In this document: positions 1 through 10,759 of the stretch, piece after piece | Position numbering within the stretch: position 1 is the first letter of the stretch | How the letters are laid out: every line of letters begins with the position of its first letter | Source: Agapanthus africanus | Lineage: Eukaryota; Streptophyta; Magnoliopsida; Asparagales; Amaryllidaceae | DNA length: 64,000 nucleotides | Reading direction: 5' to 3' | Assembly (NCBI GenBank): GCA_030015575.1 | Contig: JASDDO010000006.1 | Location: 107,748,045-107,812,044, forward strand | Notes under the pieces: generated by a model | The model's database searches: none | Told to the model about the DNA's origin: nothing | What the model saw: the letters and a program-made list of their open reading frames with translations, nothing else | Made by a program: the position numbers and the translations under genes

Positions 1-79
1 TTTCATTGTAGAAATACTGTCCATAGGTTGCGTCGGAGAAAATCTCAAAGAAGTTTTTCTCACAATCAAAAGCTACCAT
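1..79 (-). CDS. 5' end of an unrecognised host protein-coding gene (partial)
   Basis: The ATG at 79-77, read leftwards, opens 26 codons without a stop before the window edge. The product starts MVAFDCEKNF and reaches TYGQYFYNE. The start context is strong (A at -3, G at +4). Upstream lies about 250 bp that looks like a genuine plant leader, rich in CT and AGA-type purine runs, with TATA candidates behind it. I do not recognise the family from 26 residues, and no domain can be called. This is the only coding sequence here that does not belong to a transposable element. It points away from the retrotransposon cluster, and element A is inserted about 325 bp upstream of its start in the same transcriptional orientation. 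It could instead be a gene fragment; the rest lies outside the window. Confidence 0.55.
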   Translation of the reverse strand, partial: MVAFDCEKNFFEIFSDATYGQYFYNE

Positions 80-129
80 TTTAGATCTGAAATTCTGCGT
101 GGAAATTGAACAAGAAGAGAGGAAATCAT
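73..129 (-). other. upstream ORF overlapping the host start codon
   Basis: An 18-codon ORF starts at the ATG at 129-127 and ends at a TAG at 75-73, in a different frame from the main ORF. It overlaps the main start codon (the TGG TAG of the uORF shares bases with ATGGTAG). Overlapping uORFs of this kind usually lower translation of the main ORF. It is seen in sequence only; use depends on where transcription starts. Confidence 0.4.
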
Positions 130-401
130 ACAGAGGAGAAAGGAGATCGGGGCCGTCGGAGTAGACCAGGCCGCAATTAGCGGCTTCTTGGGATTTTCCG
201 GCGGCCTGAGATGGAGATCTGGGGCTGATGCTTTGAGGTAGGGTTTCTTATGAGGAGAGGGCTTCAGGGCTTTGGCAAAATCAGAAGTGGAGTCTCGGGT
301 TGGGGTTGGGGCAGGTTATAAAGGGTTATTTACAAAGACACCCCTTTATAAAAAGAATTGGTAAAAGAAAACTAAAAATTTACAAAAAGGCTCCAGAAAG
401 A
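80..401 (-). promoter_or_regulatory. 5' leader and core promoter of the edge gene
   Basis: On the minus strand this is a C/T-rich plant-type leader (80 to about 290) preceded by two TATA-like sites, CTTTATAACC at 324-315 and TTTTTATAAAGG near 357-346. The leader holds a small GC-rich inverted repeat (GCCGC/GCGGC, 169-184) resembling the palindrome found in several LTRs of this window. Element A begins at 407, so this is all that remains of the proximal promoter next to the gene. Confidence 0.45.
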
Positions 402-406
402 GTATA
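402..406. repeat. target-site duplication of element A (left copy)
   Basis: GTATA at 402-406 is repeated exactly at 10679-10683, flanking the two LTRs of element A. This fixes the element boundaries at 407 and 10678. Confidence 0.93.
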
Positions 407-2573
407 TGTATGGTTACTAGGTACTCTAACAAGGTTCTACAAGGCATCAACCATGCCCGATTAAAAATATAGCTGTGCCGGAAAACCGTAAACTAGATCT
501 TTAAACTAGAGATTAGACGAAAACAAGCATGTTAAACACTTTAACACTAAGTGAGAGGGATTACAACCTTTGTAGATCCGGTCCTTCACTTCTTAAGATC
601 CGTGTTGAGGTCCCTTCGCTGCGATCATCGTGTTCCGGACTCTCGAGAGGCTCCACGAAGAGAAAGATGCAAGCTTGCTTCCGATCTTCGATAACATAGA
701 TGATCTAACTTGAAGTTTCATTAACACAAGCTCTCACTCACAAAATGAAGTGAACACCCTCATCTAAATAGCAAGGGTAGATGAGGATGATGAAGTTGGA
801 TTTTTTCTCTCATTTGTTTTCATATTCTCACTCATTTTCATCACAAAAAGGAAAGCAAGAAAGCTGTTGTATCAAGGAATAAGAAGAAGAAGAAGAGTCA
901 TTTGTGATGAATAATGAAATGTTGTCATAATCATTTATGCAACCATGGTTCAAGTAACCTTTTTAGAGATTTAACTAGGGCTAGTGTTTGGGTTGAGTTA
1001 AAGATGAGTCACTTAAAAATATCAACACAAATATCTTTTCCAAAACAAAAAAAGAAAGCTTCTAGAAACTTCTAGAAAAGCTTAACCCAAATCAAACCCT
1101 AAACATGTTCAATCTCCACTAAACATGTTACATTAATAATTATAGCATGTTACAATATTATATATCATATATACAATATTTATTGTAATAAAATAAAAAT
1201 AATACAATTAACATATATCGCATATATGTCAATGTATTATCCGGGTGAGAAAAAGAATCTTTTAGTGAGCTAATATTAGTTAATGTAATTTAATATATCA
1301 TATATATTATAATACATTAAATTATCGAATCAACACTTGATCCGACAATCCGGCTATATCGCATATAACCGACTAATATCTCATTTACCGATTCATCGAA
1401 TCAACACTTGATCCGATGACCCGGCTGATATCAAATAACGCGAGAATAGAATACGGTATCACATATCGCATTATCCTCGGTCTTGCACATATCACATATG
1501 TGCTCCTACTCCATTATTTCCTGAGCCAAGAAACCTCTGTGTAGGACTCTAAAGAATCGTCAATACGCCGGCAGTTGGTGATGATCATATCAAACACCCA
1601 CAAGCTACAAGTGTTCAGCTAAACGTAACAGCTTCCCAGGTATTGAGCGCTCAGCAGATCAACAAGCAAACCTGTACGTTCTCCTGTGAATCCAATCAGT
1701 AACACTCCCCTACAGTCCGGTCTCGTCGTCTGATATGTCGCATATCTCGCTTAGGGGTGGTAAACGTCAGACCCCAGTAGCTTGATAAGTCGTGTCGATA
1801 TGAGGTATATAACAGTTCGAGAAACTACTGATAACACTTACCAGTAAATCTCAGCAACCCTGGCCAGGGATTTCCAGTTATAGCCAATCGAACACAGCGC
1901 AACTTCAACTCCCTATACCGGGAGAGACGAATCCCTTCCTATCGCTCATTGCCTCCATGTGATTCGGGACTGTACCAAAAAGCCACCTTTTTGCATGCCC
2001 TCTTGGACGTGGAATGATGGAAATCAAAGCACAGTGGGAATCACACAATACTCTATGACGATCTCCGGTCTACAGACTAACCTGTACCAGTGTCACCGGA
2101 GAACAGCCATCTGACGTGAGGTATAATACCATCTGGGAGTTCTCGGCGAGTCCGTCCAGTGTACCCAGTCTCTACTGAGCACCCGTACACCATCCTTGAT
2201 GTCAAACACCGATGGATATGGGATCATCCATCTCCCATCAAATGGGTCAAGATACGTATACGCTAGTCTACTCTGGTGTATCGATGCCCTGTCTCGATAC
2301 ACCCTCGACTAGGAACAGTTATAAGATGTACTCGTCGACTACCATGGCCCCACTAGTATGATCTAATCATAGTCCCAGTAGTCGAGTACATATCCTAAGG
2401 GCTTTATCAATATGTAACATAGAGACAATCAGAGTATATGTTAAGATAAAAGTACAACCAGATAGTGTACTATCATGTCGAGCAAGAAAGTCCTCCCTAT
2501 ATATGTCCAAGCATCCACTACAATATACATCGTATGTACAGTAATGGCCTCTAGGGCATACATATAACTAACA
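407..2573 (-). repeat. 3' LTR of element A
   Basis: The 2,167-bp LTR begins TGTTAGTT at 2573 and ends CCATACA at 407 (minus strand). It holds a GAA microsatellite near 886-899, a 22-bp direct repeat at 1324-1345 and 1395-1416 (CGAATCAACACTTGATCC core), and many imperfect AT-rich palindromes of the type CATATCGCATATATG. Its outer edge lies about 325 bp from the start codon of the edge gene. Confidence 0.93.
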
Positions 2574-2590
2574 ATCTCCCACTTGCACTA
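2574..2590 (-). other. polypurine tract of element A
   Basis: On the minus strand, GTGCAAGTGGGAGAT directly abuts the LTR start TGTTAG. This is the typical copia plus-strand primer site. The same sequence occurs in element B at 22181-22195. Confidence 0.85.
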
Positions 2591-2629
2591 GGCCCATCTG
2601 TTGTGGTATCGCATACCCAAAAATTAGCT

Positions 2630-3179
2630 GTGGTTGAAGTATCTTATACTTAACCATCCCATAAAAGTCTCTACTAGGAAAAAGGCCTTTGTGAGTGGAT
2701 CCGCGCTGTTGTCCTCTGTGTCTACTCTCCTAACCTCGATCTCTCTGGAGATCAACCATCGCCATGATCAGGTGATACTGCCTAAGAATTATATCTGGTT
2801 TTCTGATTGGACGGTAGTTCCTTGGCTAAAGCCACAACTTCATTGTCACACAATGGTATGAACGAAGTTCATCTCATGAACTTATATATATCCAGACTAC
2901 CTCTTTTGTAGAATCCTTGGTAACGATGTATCTTGCCTTTAATCATCTAGTAAGTCACGGTATCTAGCTTGGACCTCTTCCAACATACCGTCCCTCCACT
3001 GAGGGTAAAGACAATGCCTGCGACTGACATTCAGTCGTCCTTATCACCCTGGAACCTTTCCAGTGATTCTCCCGAGGATCGATTGATACCATCTCACTAC
3101 AACTAGTGAGTATCCTAACATCCAATTAGATCTATCTCATAGATCCAAAACCCAGGATTTGGGAGGTATCACTTTGATC
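2630..3179 (-). pseudogene. copia RNase H remnant (element A)
   Basis: Read on the minus strand, the block nearest the polypurine tract encodes the C-terminal end of copia pol in broken frames. Recognisable is a stretch like EIEVRRVD...ADPLTKAF followed by a FMGWLSIRY-type end, as at the end of RNase H in copia polyproteins. The matching region of element B (about 21640-22160) still shows DTVAY and MNAGYIAI. There is no uninterrupted frame. RNase H removes the RNA strand during reverse transcription. Confidence 0.7.
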
Positions 3180-3830
3180 CTATATAGAGAATCCTTGTGA
3201 TAAGCAGAGATTGACCGAGCGTAGCATAGGAAACTCCTTCCCTAACAAGAGTATGTCATCCACGTACTCTACGAGGATCATCACCATACTCCCTACTACC
3301 TTTTTGTATATACAAGGTTCATCTACCATTTTGATGAAGTCAAACTCTTTGACTACCACATCAAAACAGATGTTCCAACTCCGCGATGCGTGCTTTATCA
3401 CATAAAACATCTTGCACACTTTTCCGCTGCTCCCACTGTCTACGAAGCCCTCTGGCTGTGTACTTATAGACGCTCTCTTCTAAAACATCATTTAGAAAAG
3501 CAGTCATGACACCCAACCACCAGATATCGTATTCATGGTATGTAGCCGTGGCAAGTAGGATCTGGATAGACTTAAGCATAGCTTTGAAAGTTTCAACTTT
3601 TCCATGTACACCAAGTAATCTTCTCAAGATATACTTACTCCTGATGGGGATTTAACCCTTCAGATAAAGCAACCAAAGTCCATACTTTGTTGGTGTATAA
3701 GGATTCCATCTCAGATCGCTAAGCATCCAGCCATTCTTACAGAGTCTTACTCCTGATGGCCTGCTCGAAACTAGCTGGGTCATCATCTCATGATGCAATC
3801 CTCGCTCCCACTGTCATAGAGAAACTGAAG
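3180..3830 (-). pseudogene. copia reverse transcriptase remnant (element A)
   Basis: Two overlapping frames (3180-3419 and 3361-3627) carry the copia RT core. One holds SIQILLATATYHEYDIWWLG with MTAFL following; the other holds VEYVDDILLLGKEF with the catalytic YVDD box at about 3266-3245. A frameshift lies between them near 3400, and the part before 3627 (3628-3830) shows only short stretches. It would copy the element RNA if intact; it is not. The same breaks are partly shared with element B, so some predate the two insertions. Confidence 0.85.
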
Positions 3831-3989
3831 TATCTCTCAGGTGGGTGAGGAACCCTACTAGATCGGCGGAGAGGCTGAGGTTCATTGGAAACTATTGAAT
3901 CCTTTGTTTCTACCAAATCATCTGTTGTAGTTTGTGTAGATGGAACTGTTTCCGGTTTTACCTCATGACCAATAATTTCTTCACAAGAA

Positions 3990-4760
3990 ATTCCCTTTCA
4001 CAAAGGTGGCATGCTGAGAAACAAAACATCTTTTGTTCGTCGATTTGGTAGAAGATATTCCCTTGCAAATGCTTGGGATATCCAACAAACTTCTACAGAA
4101 CTGACTTTGCCTCGAGCTTGTCCGGATTTTGCTTTTTAGGCATAGGCCGGACAACTCCAAATCTTAATACACTTAAAAGATGGGTTCTTCCCATTCCATA
4201 TCATATATGAAGTGGTTGGCATCTGATCTGATTGGAACCATATTCAATAGGTATGCAGCTTCTCAAGCGCATAACACCCAAAAGGAAAAAGGAAACTAAG
4301 TAGTACTCATCATAGAGCACACCATATCACATAGGGTGCTATTGCTCCGCCCCGATACACCGTGGTGCTGTGGTGTATTCGGAGGAGTAATGCTGAGAGA
4401 GAATCACATTCTCTTTTAGAATAGTCCAGGAATTCCGTGCTCAAGTATTCTCCTCCCTGATCTCATCAAAGGACATAATACTTATACCCGTTTATGGTTC
4501 TCTACTTCTAACTTATATTCTGTGATTATCTCAAAAGGTTTGGACTTGTGTTTCTACAGGAACATATGTCTGAATCTTGAGAGATCATCAGTCAATTTAA
4601 TGAAGTACAAAGAACCTATCTTGGCATGTGTAGACAGAGGACCTTCATACATCAGCATGTATCAATCCCAAGAGTTCACTAACCCTTTTCTCTGTTTCCA
4701 ATAAACAGAGCTATGATCATCTTATCTTTGTGACATGACCGGCAAGTTTCATAAGATGTA
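3990..4760 (-). pseudogene. copia integrase remnant (element A)
   Basis: By alignment with element B (20120-20800) this stretch corresponds to the integrase core. Short islands remain on the minus strand, including the segment opposite 4522-4704. Frameshifts and stops fall every 30-60 codons. The catalytic D,D,E residues cannot be placed with confidence. I see no other gene in these 770 bp. Confidence 0.6.
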
Positions 4761-4768
4761 AATTCAAA

Positions 4769-4954
4769 CTAATTTAAATATGCATCTAAATGTAATTTGG
4801 CTAGTCGGGTCGCATTGATATGACCTAGTCTACAATACCTCAAGAAGGATTCGTTCATTTCTGAACTATTCCTCTTGTGTGTGTTCTGTATACTAAGAAC
4901 TGCAGTTTGATTTAGAACGTCAATGCTTTTAGATAATGTGCCTGAACCGATCAA
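4769..4954 (-). pseudogene. GAG-pre-integrase domain remnant (element A)
   Basis: A 61-codon frame reads MIGSGTLSKSIDVLNQ and then FLRYCRLGHINATRLAKLH. The second part is the H-x-N core of the GAG-pre-integrase zinc module (usually LWHxRLGHIN), which precedes integrase in copia elements. Element B keeps the same segment at about 19915-20090. The module is too short and isolated to be functional. Confidence 0.75.
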
Positions 4955-5169
4955 CTCTTGATATAGGAAATGTTCAAAACATTATCCAACAACCAAAAAT
5001 TATATCCTTCTTTACTAAAAAAGAGACTGATATGATTTTGTATATCAGGTTCGGTATCTAATAACATTTGTTCAGAATCAATGTATTCTGGTAATACATT
5101 GTGATAACTACCAACAGACTTGGCTGCATCACTTGCACCGTTTCTATCTCATGAAACTTATCACCCGTT

Positions 5170-5400
5170 CTCAGTTCTCTACCTATCTGTAGCCCATGTA
5201 ACAAATTACATTTTGCGGGATCCTGATCCGGTATCTCATACCCAGGACGTAAAGGATACTGAGAAACAGTTCTGTGTAATGAACACACCCGAAGAAGATG
5301 CATCAACATGTAATTTCTTCGTTTGGGGGGCACGGGAATTCTGGTAATCCCCTATTTCCTGCTCTGTCTTATAAAAATTATAAGTTGGAGCAGGACCAAC
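5170..5400 (-). pseudogene. copia protease remnant (element A)
   Basis: On the minus strand, sequence matching the protease of element B (DTGSGSRICN) occurs near 5250-5210, but small changes break the frame at the active site: the available frame reads YEIPDQDPAKCN. The aspartic protease would cut the gag-pol polyprotein. No CCHC gag knuckle precedes it. Confidence 0.7.
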
Positions 5401-6218
5401 GTTCCTTTAGCGCAGTATAACAAGCGGGTTCGGTCAATACATCTGTTTTAATATCTTGATTAAGGCGTGACATAGTCGCTACTTGGAGAGAGATAAAAGA
5501 AAACACTCAGCGTGCGCTTTTACAAGATTAGATTGGTTATCAATTTATCTAATCAGGATGTCTCCCACTGTTTTAGTCAAATCTTCCTTCAAACCCTAAA
5601 AGGAAAGACTAGCCGGGATTAATTACACTCTAGAAGTTCGCCAATCTTTCAGCCAGGCTAGTGCCGGTACGTTGAGGGAGGTTCCCCGTGCTTTCGTACG
5701 GACCTAATTAAAATAAACCTCGTTTTCCCAGGGGTGTAACCACGTTAACACATTTCTAGACACCTACTTGATCGGCTAATTGTAATGTGTAAAACTCTCC
5801 CAGGAGTAACTTTTACTCGCAGCGGGTATCGGGATCCAACTCATAGAAGGTATGCAATCTCATTGCCAATTTCAACACTTGAAATTCCCGATAATATTTT
5901 ACCCCTAGCATCTTATGACATTGGCTAAGGTCAACAAAACATAAGTGCTAGCCAAGTTCAACCCGTGATTTCCCGATTGAATTAAACCCACCCGCACGAC
6001 CCTTGGCTAAGGTCAACAAAGTTGCAGGACTACCCTAACTCAATCGCATCATATGCTTATACAGATAAGCACTAATTAGCTACCGCACACTACACCTTGT
6101 CTAAGGTCAACAAACGCAGCACGAATACTAAGTAGTACTTATCTGAAATGACGGAGGGCTACGACAGGTTTTTAAGAAAACCTTTTGCGTAATGAACTTG
6201 ATATCGTTGTAGAATCGA

Positions 6219-6656
6219 GTGATTTTAAATGGAATGTTTTTGAGGCCTTTTCTGGTTTTGCTAAAGAGGTCACTCCCGGTGAAGGGATCGTCGGCTCTTT
6301 CCTCATCGAATAAGGTGCAGGATATTTCACAAATATCACTATGCAAAGCAAAAACTATAGAAGCAATCAAAAGAAAAATCGAGTGTGTAGCATCTGCTAG
6401 TTTCGCTAAAGAGGTCACTCCCGGTGAAGGGATCTCGGCTCTTTCCTTATCGAATAAGGAGCTGGATGTTCTACAAGGAACACCGCTATGCAAAGCAAGA
6501 ACTAGAGCTACCAGTTTTAAACAAGTTTCTACAACATCTTTAGTTTTCTTTTATTTCATTAATCTCATTAATGAAGTCCCATTTTATTTTGCTTCGCAAG
6601 CATCACATTTGAAACGAAATCTGCAATATAACATATATCTCATATATATAATATAA
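6219..6656 (+). other. antisense ORF in the leader of element A, unknown
   Basis: A 145-codon ORF runs against element A. It contains two related segments: LPVKGSSALSSSNKVQDIS...LCKAKTIEAIKRK and TPGEGISALSLSNKELDV...LCKARTRA. These reflect the underlying DNA duplication. Element B keeps an antisense ORF over the same duplication (18354-18644), but with frameshifts relative to this one. I do not recognise a domain. It is most likely a by-product of the duplicated, stop-poor DNA, and I would not call it a gene without expression data. Confidence 0.2.
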
Positions 6657-8268
6657 ACATTCGTCTCAGGCAGTAATATGATCTCATCACAGAACATTGC
6701 AGCAGAAGAACATATGTGAAATATTGGATAAACTAGGACGTCCGTGTTTTAATACAAGCCTGTATAAAACACGGATTCCACGGTCGCGATGAATAGCCAA
6801 ACCCACATCCCTAGACCCCTACGAGAGCGGCAAGCAACACTGACAATTCTAGGGTTAGGAGACCCGGTCTCGACTCATCGAGATGGTCTCCCACTGGACC
6901 ATAGAACCCGGTTACTTGTGCTCCCCGCCTTGGGTCTACCTAATGCGGAAAAGTAAATAATATACAATGGTGACATCATCCTCATCCCGGAAGTGCCCCA
7001 ATAAAAGAATATTACATACAAATGAATTTTACATGAATGAAAATAAAAACCCTCATCTCACATAAAACCCCCGGCTATTCAAAACGCGACGATCCAATAT
7101 AACATATCACAGCAACACATAATATCTCATATCATCAATATAAGCAAGTATGCGTATCTCGATTGGCGTTGATGTATAGCAACGAAGCCGGTGATACACC
7201 ACATACTACCCTTATGGTCATAGAAAAGAAAGTGTAAAACTAAAACAGTTGGAATCCGCAACCTTCTTAGACATCGCATGCCTAACCAAATGAATTCCTT
7301 AGACATCGCATGCCTAACAATTATAAACCCCGCATTTTAGTCTCATTATCGAAAACACTTTTCAATATCAAGTCGGGTAATTCAACAAGATTCCCGACAT
7401 CCTGATCGAATGCTCGTCGCAAATTTTAGTAGACGGCCGCACCCCCGATACCGTCGACGAAGTGCACCAAGGCGGAACACCACTGCCGCGAGCACCCGAA
7501 CGGATGCTTTTGGCGACGGGGTTCTCCTACAGTCACTTGGTCGAGGATATGGGGCATGGCTGTCTGTTAAGTTTACAGTGAGAGTATCCGCGTACGCTAC
7601 GTGATTGCGATGGACTTTTGATCACATCAAAATTCCGTGGCAACCGATCATCTGAGACTGAACTGCTAGATTTATAACATTCAAATTAGTTATCTCATAA
7701 CTACTTGTGGATTCCAAATATTGTATCACATTCCAGATAAATAGACAATGTTAAACTTTCCAATCGAATAAACAAACACCCAAGATTTCCCAAATAGTTC
7801 TCAACACTTGAAATTAGTTTAAAAACATCCATCACATGCCACAATACCAATGGTCCAGCCTTAGAAGGGTCAAGCCAACGCCTCACATGTGGCAACTCCG
7901 TACTGCCCTAAACCCTAAGGTTCAGAGCCAGTTCAAGACGGTCACATAATCGAGTTAAGGTTTGTTGCCTTCTACAGGGTCCACCGCGTTACTTGCACGA
8001 CTTAGAACGTTCTTAAACTACGGAAAAATCCAACACTTGGAAATTTTCAGGCAGGGGAAAAAGTGAGTTATTGATATCCGGTTGAACTTTTTAACACGTT
8101 CTAAAAATTACCCGGACAAACTAAACGAAGTTATATTTTCCGATCGAATCAACGAGCTCCCAATACAACCAAGAAAACTCAACACTTGAGTAGAATTAAA
8201 AATTCCCAGAACTATAAAAAAGGACCCAAGAATTTATTCCTGAAGTAGTAGGCCCCAACTCCAAATAT

Positions 8269-8319
8269 TGGCCGCGGAACCGCCGCCAAACGCTTGGTTT
8301 GGCCGCGATTCCGCGATCA
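8269..8319 (-). other. GC-rich leader hairpin of element A
   Basis: Arms 8269-8291 and 8297-8319 pair at 19 of 23 positions around a 5-nt loop, in otherwise AT-rich DNA. The arms include GGCCGCGGAACCGC. The hairpin lies 185 nt downstream of the primer site in element orientation. Element B has an equivalent hairpin 189 nt downstream of its primer site. Confidence 0.7.
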
Positions 8320-8503
8320 ACTGAGGGTGTCAATGGTCCGTACTTCACAGTAATTCTTATATTTTCCTGCATGATTTTCTGAATATTTTTAATATGAAAA
8401 AATCAACATTTTTAGAAAATTTCCAGAGAAGGGTTCGTATCGGGGTTCCGGGGTTCGATCGGACTTTAAACTTCGCTCAGACTTTGCCTAAAGCTCTAGC
8501 TTG

Positions 8504-8515
8504 GCTCTGATACCA
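8504..8515 (-). other. primer-binding site of element A (tRNA-iMet)
   Basis: On the minus strand this reads TGGTATCAGAGC, complementary to the 3' end of plant initiator tRNA-Met. It is separated from the LTR end at 8517 by one base. Confidence 0.95.
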
Positions 8516-8516
8516 C

Positions 8517-10678
8517 TGTAGGGTTACTAGACACTCTAAAAAGGTTCTATAAGGCATCAACCAAGACCGATTAAAAATTTAGCCGTGTTGAACAACCCTA
8601 AACTAGATCTTTAAACTAGAGATTAGGCGATAACAAGCACGTTAAACACTTTAACACTAAGTGAGAGGGATTACAACCTTTGTAGATCCGGTCCTTCACT
8701 TCTTAAGCTCCGTGTTGAGGTCCCTTCGCTGCGACCATCGTGTTCCGGACTCTCGAGAGGCTCCACGAAGAGAAAGATGCAAGCTTGCTTCCGATCTTCG
8801 ATAACATAGATGATCTACCTTGAAGTTTCATTAACACAAGCTCTCACTCACAAAATGAAGTGAACACCCTCATCTAAATGGCAAGGGTAGATGAGGATGA
8901 TGAAGTAGGACTTTTTCTCTCATTTGTTTTGATATTCTCACTCATTTTCATCACAAAAAGCAAAGCAAGAAAGGTTTTGCATCAAGGAAGAAGAAGAAGA
9001 AGAAGAATCATTTGTGATGAATAATTAATGTTGTCATAATCATTTATGCAACCATGGTTCAAGTAACCTTTGTAGAGATTTAACTAGGGTTAGTGTTTGG
9101 GTTGAGTTAAAGATGAGTCACTTAAAAATATCAACACAAATATCTTTTCCAAAACAAAAAAAGAAAGCTTCTAGAAACTTCTAGAAAAGCTTAACCCAAA
9201 TCAAACCCGAACCATGTTCAATCTCCACTAAACATGTTGCATTAATAATTATAACATGTTACAATATTATATATCACATATACAATATTTATTGTAACAA
9301 AATAAAATAATACAATTAACATATATCGCATATATATCAATGTATTACCCGAGTGAGAAAAAGAATCTTTTAGTGAGCTAATATTAATTAATGTAATTTA
9401 ATATATCATATATATTATTATACATTAAATTATCGAATCAACACTTGATCCGACAATCTGGCTATATCGCATATAACTGACTAATATCTCATTTACCGAT
9501 TCATCGAATCAACACTTGATCTAATGACCCGGCTGATATCAAATAACGCGAGAATAGAATACGGTATCACATATCGCATTATCCTCGGTCCTGCACATAT
9601 CACATATGTACTCCTACTCCGTTTTCCTGAGCCAAGAAACCTCTATGTAGGACTCTAAAGAATCGTCAATACGCCGGCAGTAGGTGATGATCATATCAAA
9701 CACCCACAAGCTGCAAGCGGTCAGGTAAACGTAACAGCTACCCAGGTATTGAGCGCTCAGAAGATCAACAAGCAAGCCTGTACATTCTCCTGTGAATCCA
9801 ATCAGTAACACTCCCGTACAGTCCGGTCTCGTCGTCTGATATGTCGCATATCTAGCCTAGGGGTGGTAAACGTCAGACCCCAGTAACTTGATAAGTCGTG
9901 TCGATATGAGGTATAAAACAGTTCGAGAAACTACTGATAACACTTACCAGTAAATCTCAGCAACCCTGGCCAGGGATTTCCAGTTATAGCCAATCGAACA
10001 CAGCGCAACATCAACTCCCTATACCAGGAGAGACGAATTCACTCCTATCGCTCATTGCCTCCACGTGATTCGGGACTATACCCAAAAGCCATCTTTTTGC
10101 ACACCCTCTTGGATGTGGTATGATGGAAATCAAAGCACAGTGGGAATCACACAAGACCCTAGGACGATCTCGGGTCTACAGACTAACATGTACCAGTGTC
10201 ACCGGAGAACTGTCATCTGACGTGAGGTATAATACTATCTGGGAGTTCTCGGCGAGTCTGTCCAGTGTACTCAGTCTCTACTGAGCACCGGTACACCATC
10301 CTTGATGTCAAACACCGATGGATATGGGATCATCCATCTCCCATCATATGGGTCAAGATGCGTATACTCTAGTCTACTCTGGTGTATCGATGCCCTGTCC
10401 CGATACACCCTCGACCAGGAACAGTTATAGGATGTACTCGTTGACTACCGTGGACCCACTAGTATGATCTCATCATAGTCCCAGTAGTCGAGTACATATC
10501 TTAAGGGCTTTATCAACATGTAACATAGAGACAATCAGAGTATATGTTAAGATAAAGTACAACCAGATAGCGTACTATTATGTCGAGCAAGAAAGTCCTC
10601 CCTATATATGTCGAAGCATCCACTACAATATACATCGTATGTACAGTAATGGCCTCTTGGACATACATATTACTAACA
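8517..10678 (-). repeat. 5' LTR of element A
   Basis: The 2,162-bp partner of the LTR at 407-2573 begins TGTTAGTAA at 10678 and ends CCCTACA at 8517. It has the same GAA microsatellite and repeated AATCAACACTTGATC motif. A TATA-like CATATATAGGGAGG lies about 70-80 bp from its start, in the position expected for a promoter. Confidence 0.93.
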
Positions 10679-10683
10679 GTATA

Positions 10684-10759
10684 TGCAGGAAAACAACATG
10701 GGGGTGTGTTTTAATTTATGTAACATGTCTCATGTAAAAACATGAGCTCCCCCGTTTCC
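10684..10759 (-). other. junction between the end of F pol and host-side DNA
   Basis: About 75 bp join the end of the F integrase frame to the right duplication of element A. No LTR, polypurine tract or 3' non-coding block typical of Athila elements is present here or at 1-406. The 3' end and 3' LTR of F are therefore missing. The breakpoint lies here or just left of 402. Confidence 0.6.

Larger units (their letters stand above)
5401..8503 (-). other. long internal leader of element A, no recognisable gag
   Basis: About 3.1 kb between the primer site and protease holds no capsid or zinc-knuckle coding sequence that I can recognise. It contains three spaced copies of CTAAGGTCAACAAA (near 5927, 6006 and 6106), a near-tandem duplication containing GAGGTCACTCCCGGTGAAGG (about 6262-6290 and 6411-6436), an antisense ORF (6219-6656) and a GC-rich hairpin (8269-8319). 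Element B has a matching leader at 16254-19350. The absence of gag suggests the family may depend on proteins from another element. Confidence 0.6.
407..10678 (-). mobile_element. Copia element A, complete but degenerate
   Basis: A Ty1/copia LTR retrotransposon of about 10.27 kb in minus orientation. It has LTRs at 407-2573 and 8517-10678, both running TG to CA in element orientation. A primer site TGGTATCAGAGC (initiator tRNA-Met) lies at 8515-8504, a polypurine tract at 2590-2574, and a perfect 5-bp duplication GTATA flanks the element. From the 5' side the internal part holds a leader of about 3 kb without a recognisable capsid gene, then protease, GAG-pre-integrase, integrase, reverse transcriptase and RNase H remnants in copia order, all frameshifted. 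Element B and solo LTR C belong to the same family. The LTR ends differ at many positions but long stretches of the LTR interior are nearly identical. Confidence 0.93.

Noticed and set aside
6128-6493. A 121-codon ORF in the leader of A, sense direction
   Set aside because: It reads through the duplicated segment and is broken in element B. Both strands are open because of the duplication, so neither is supported as coding.
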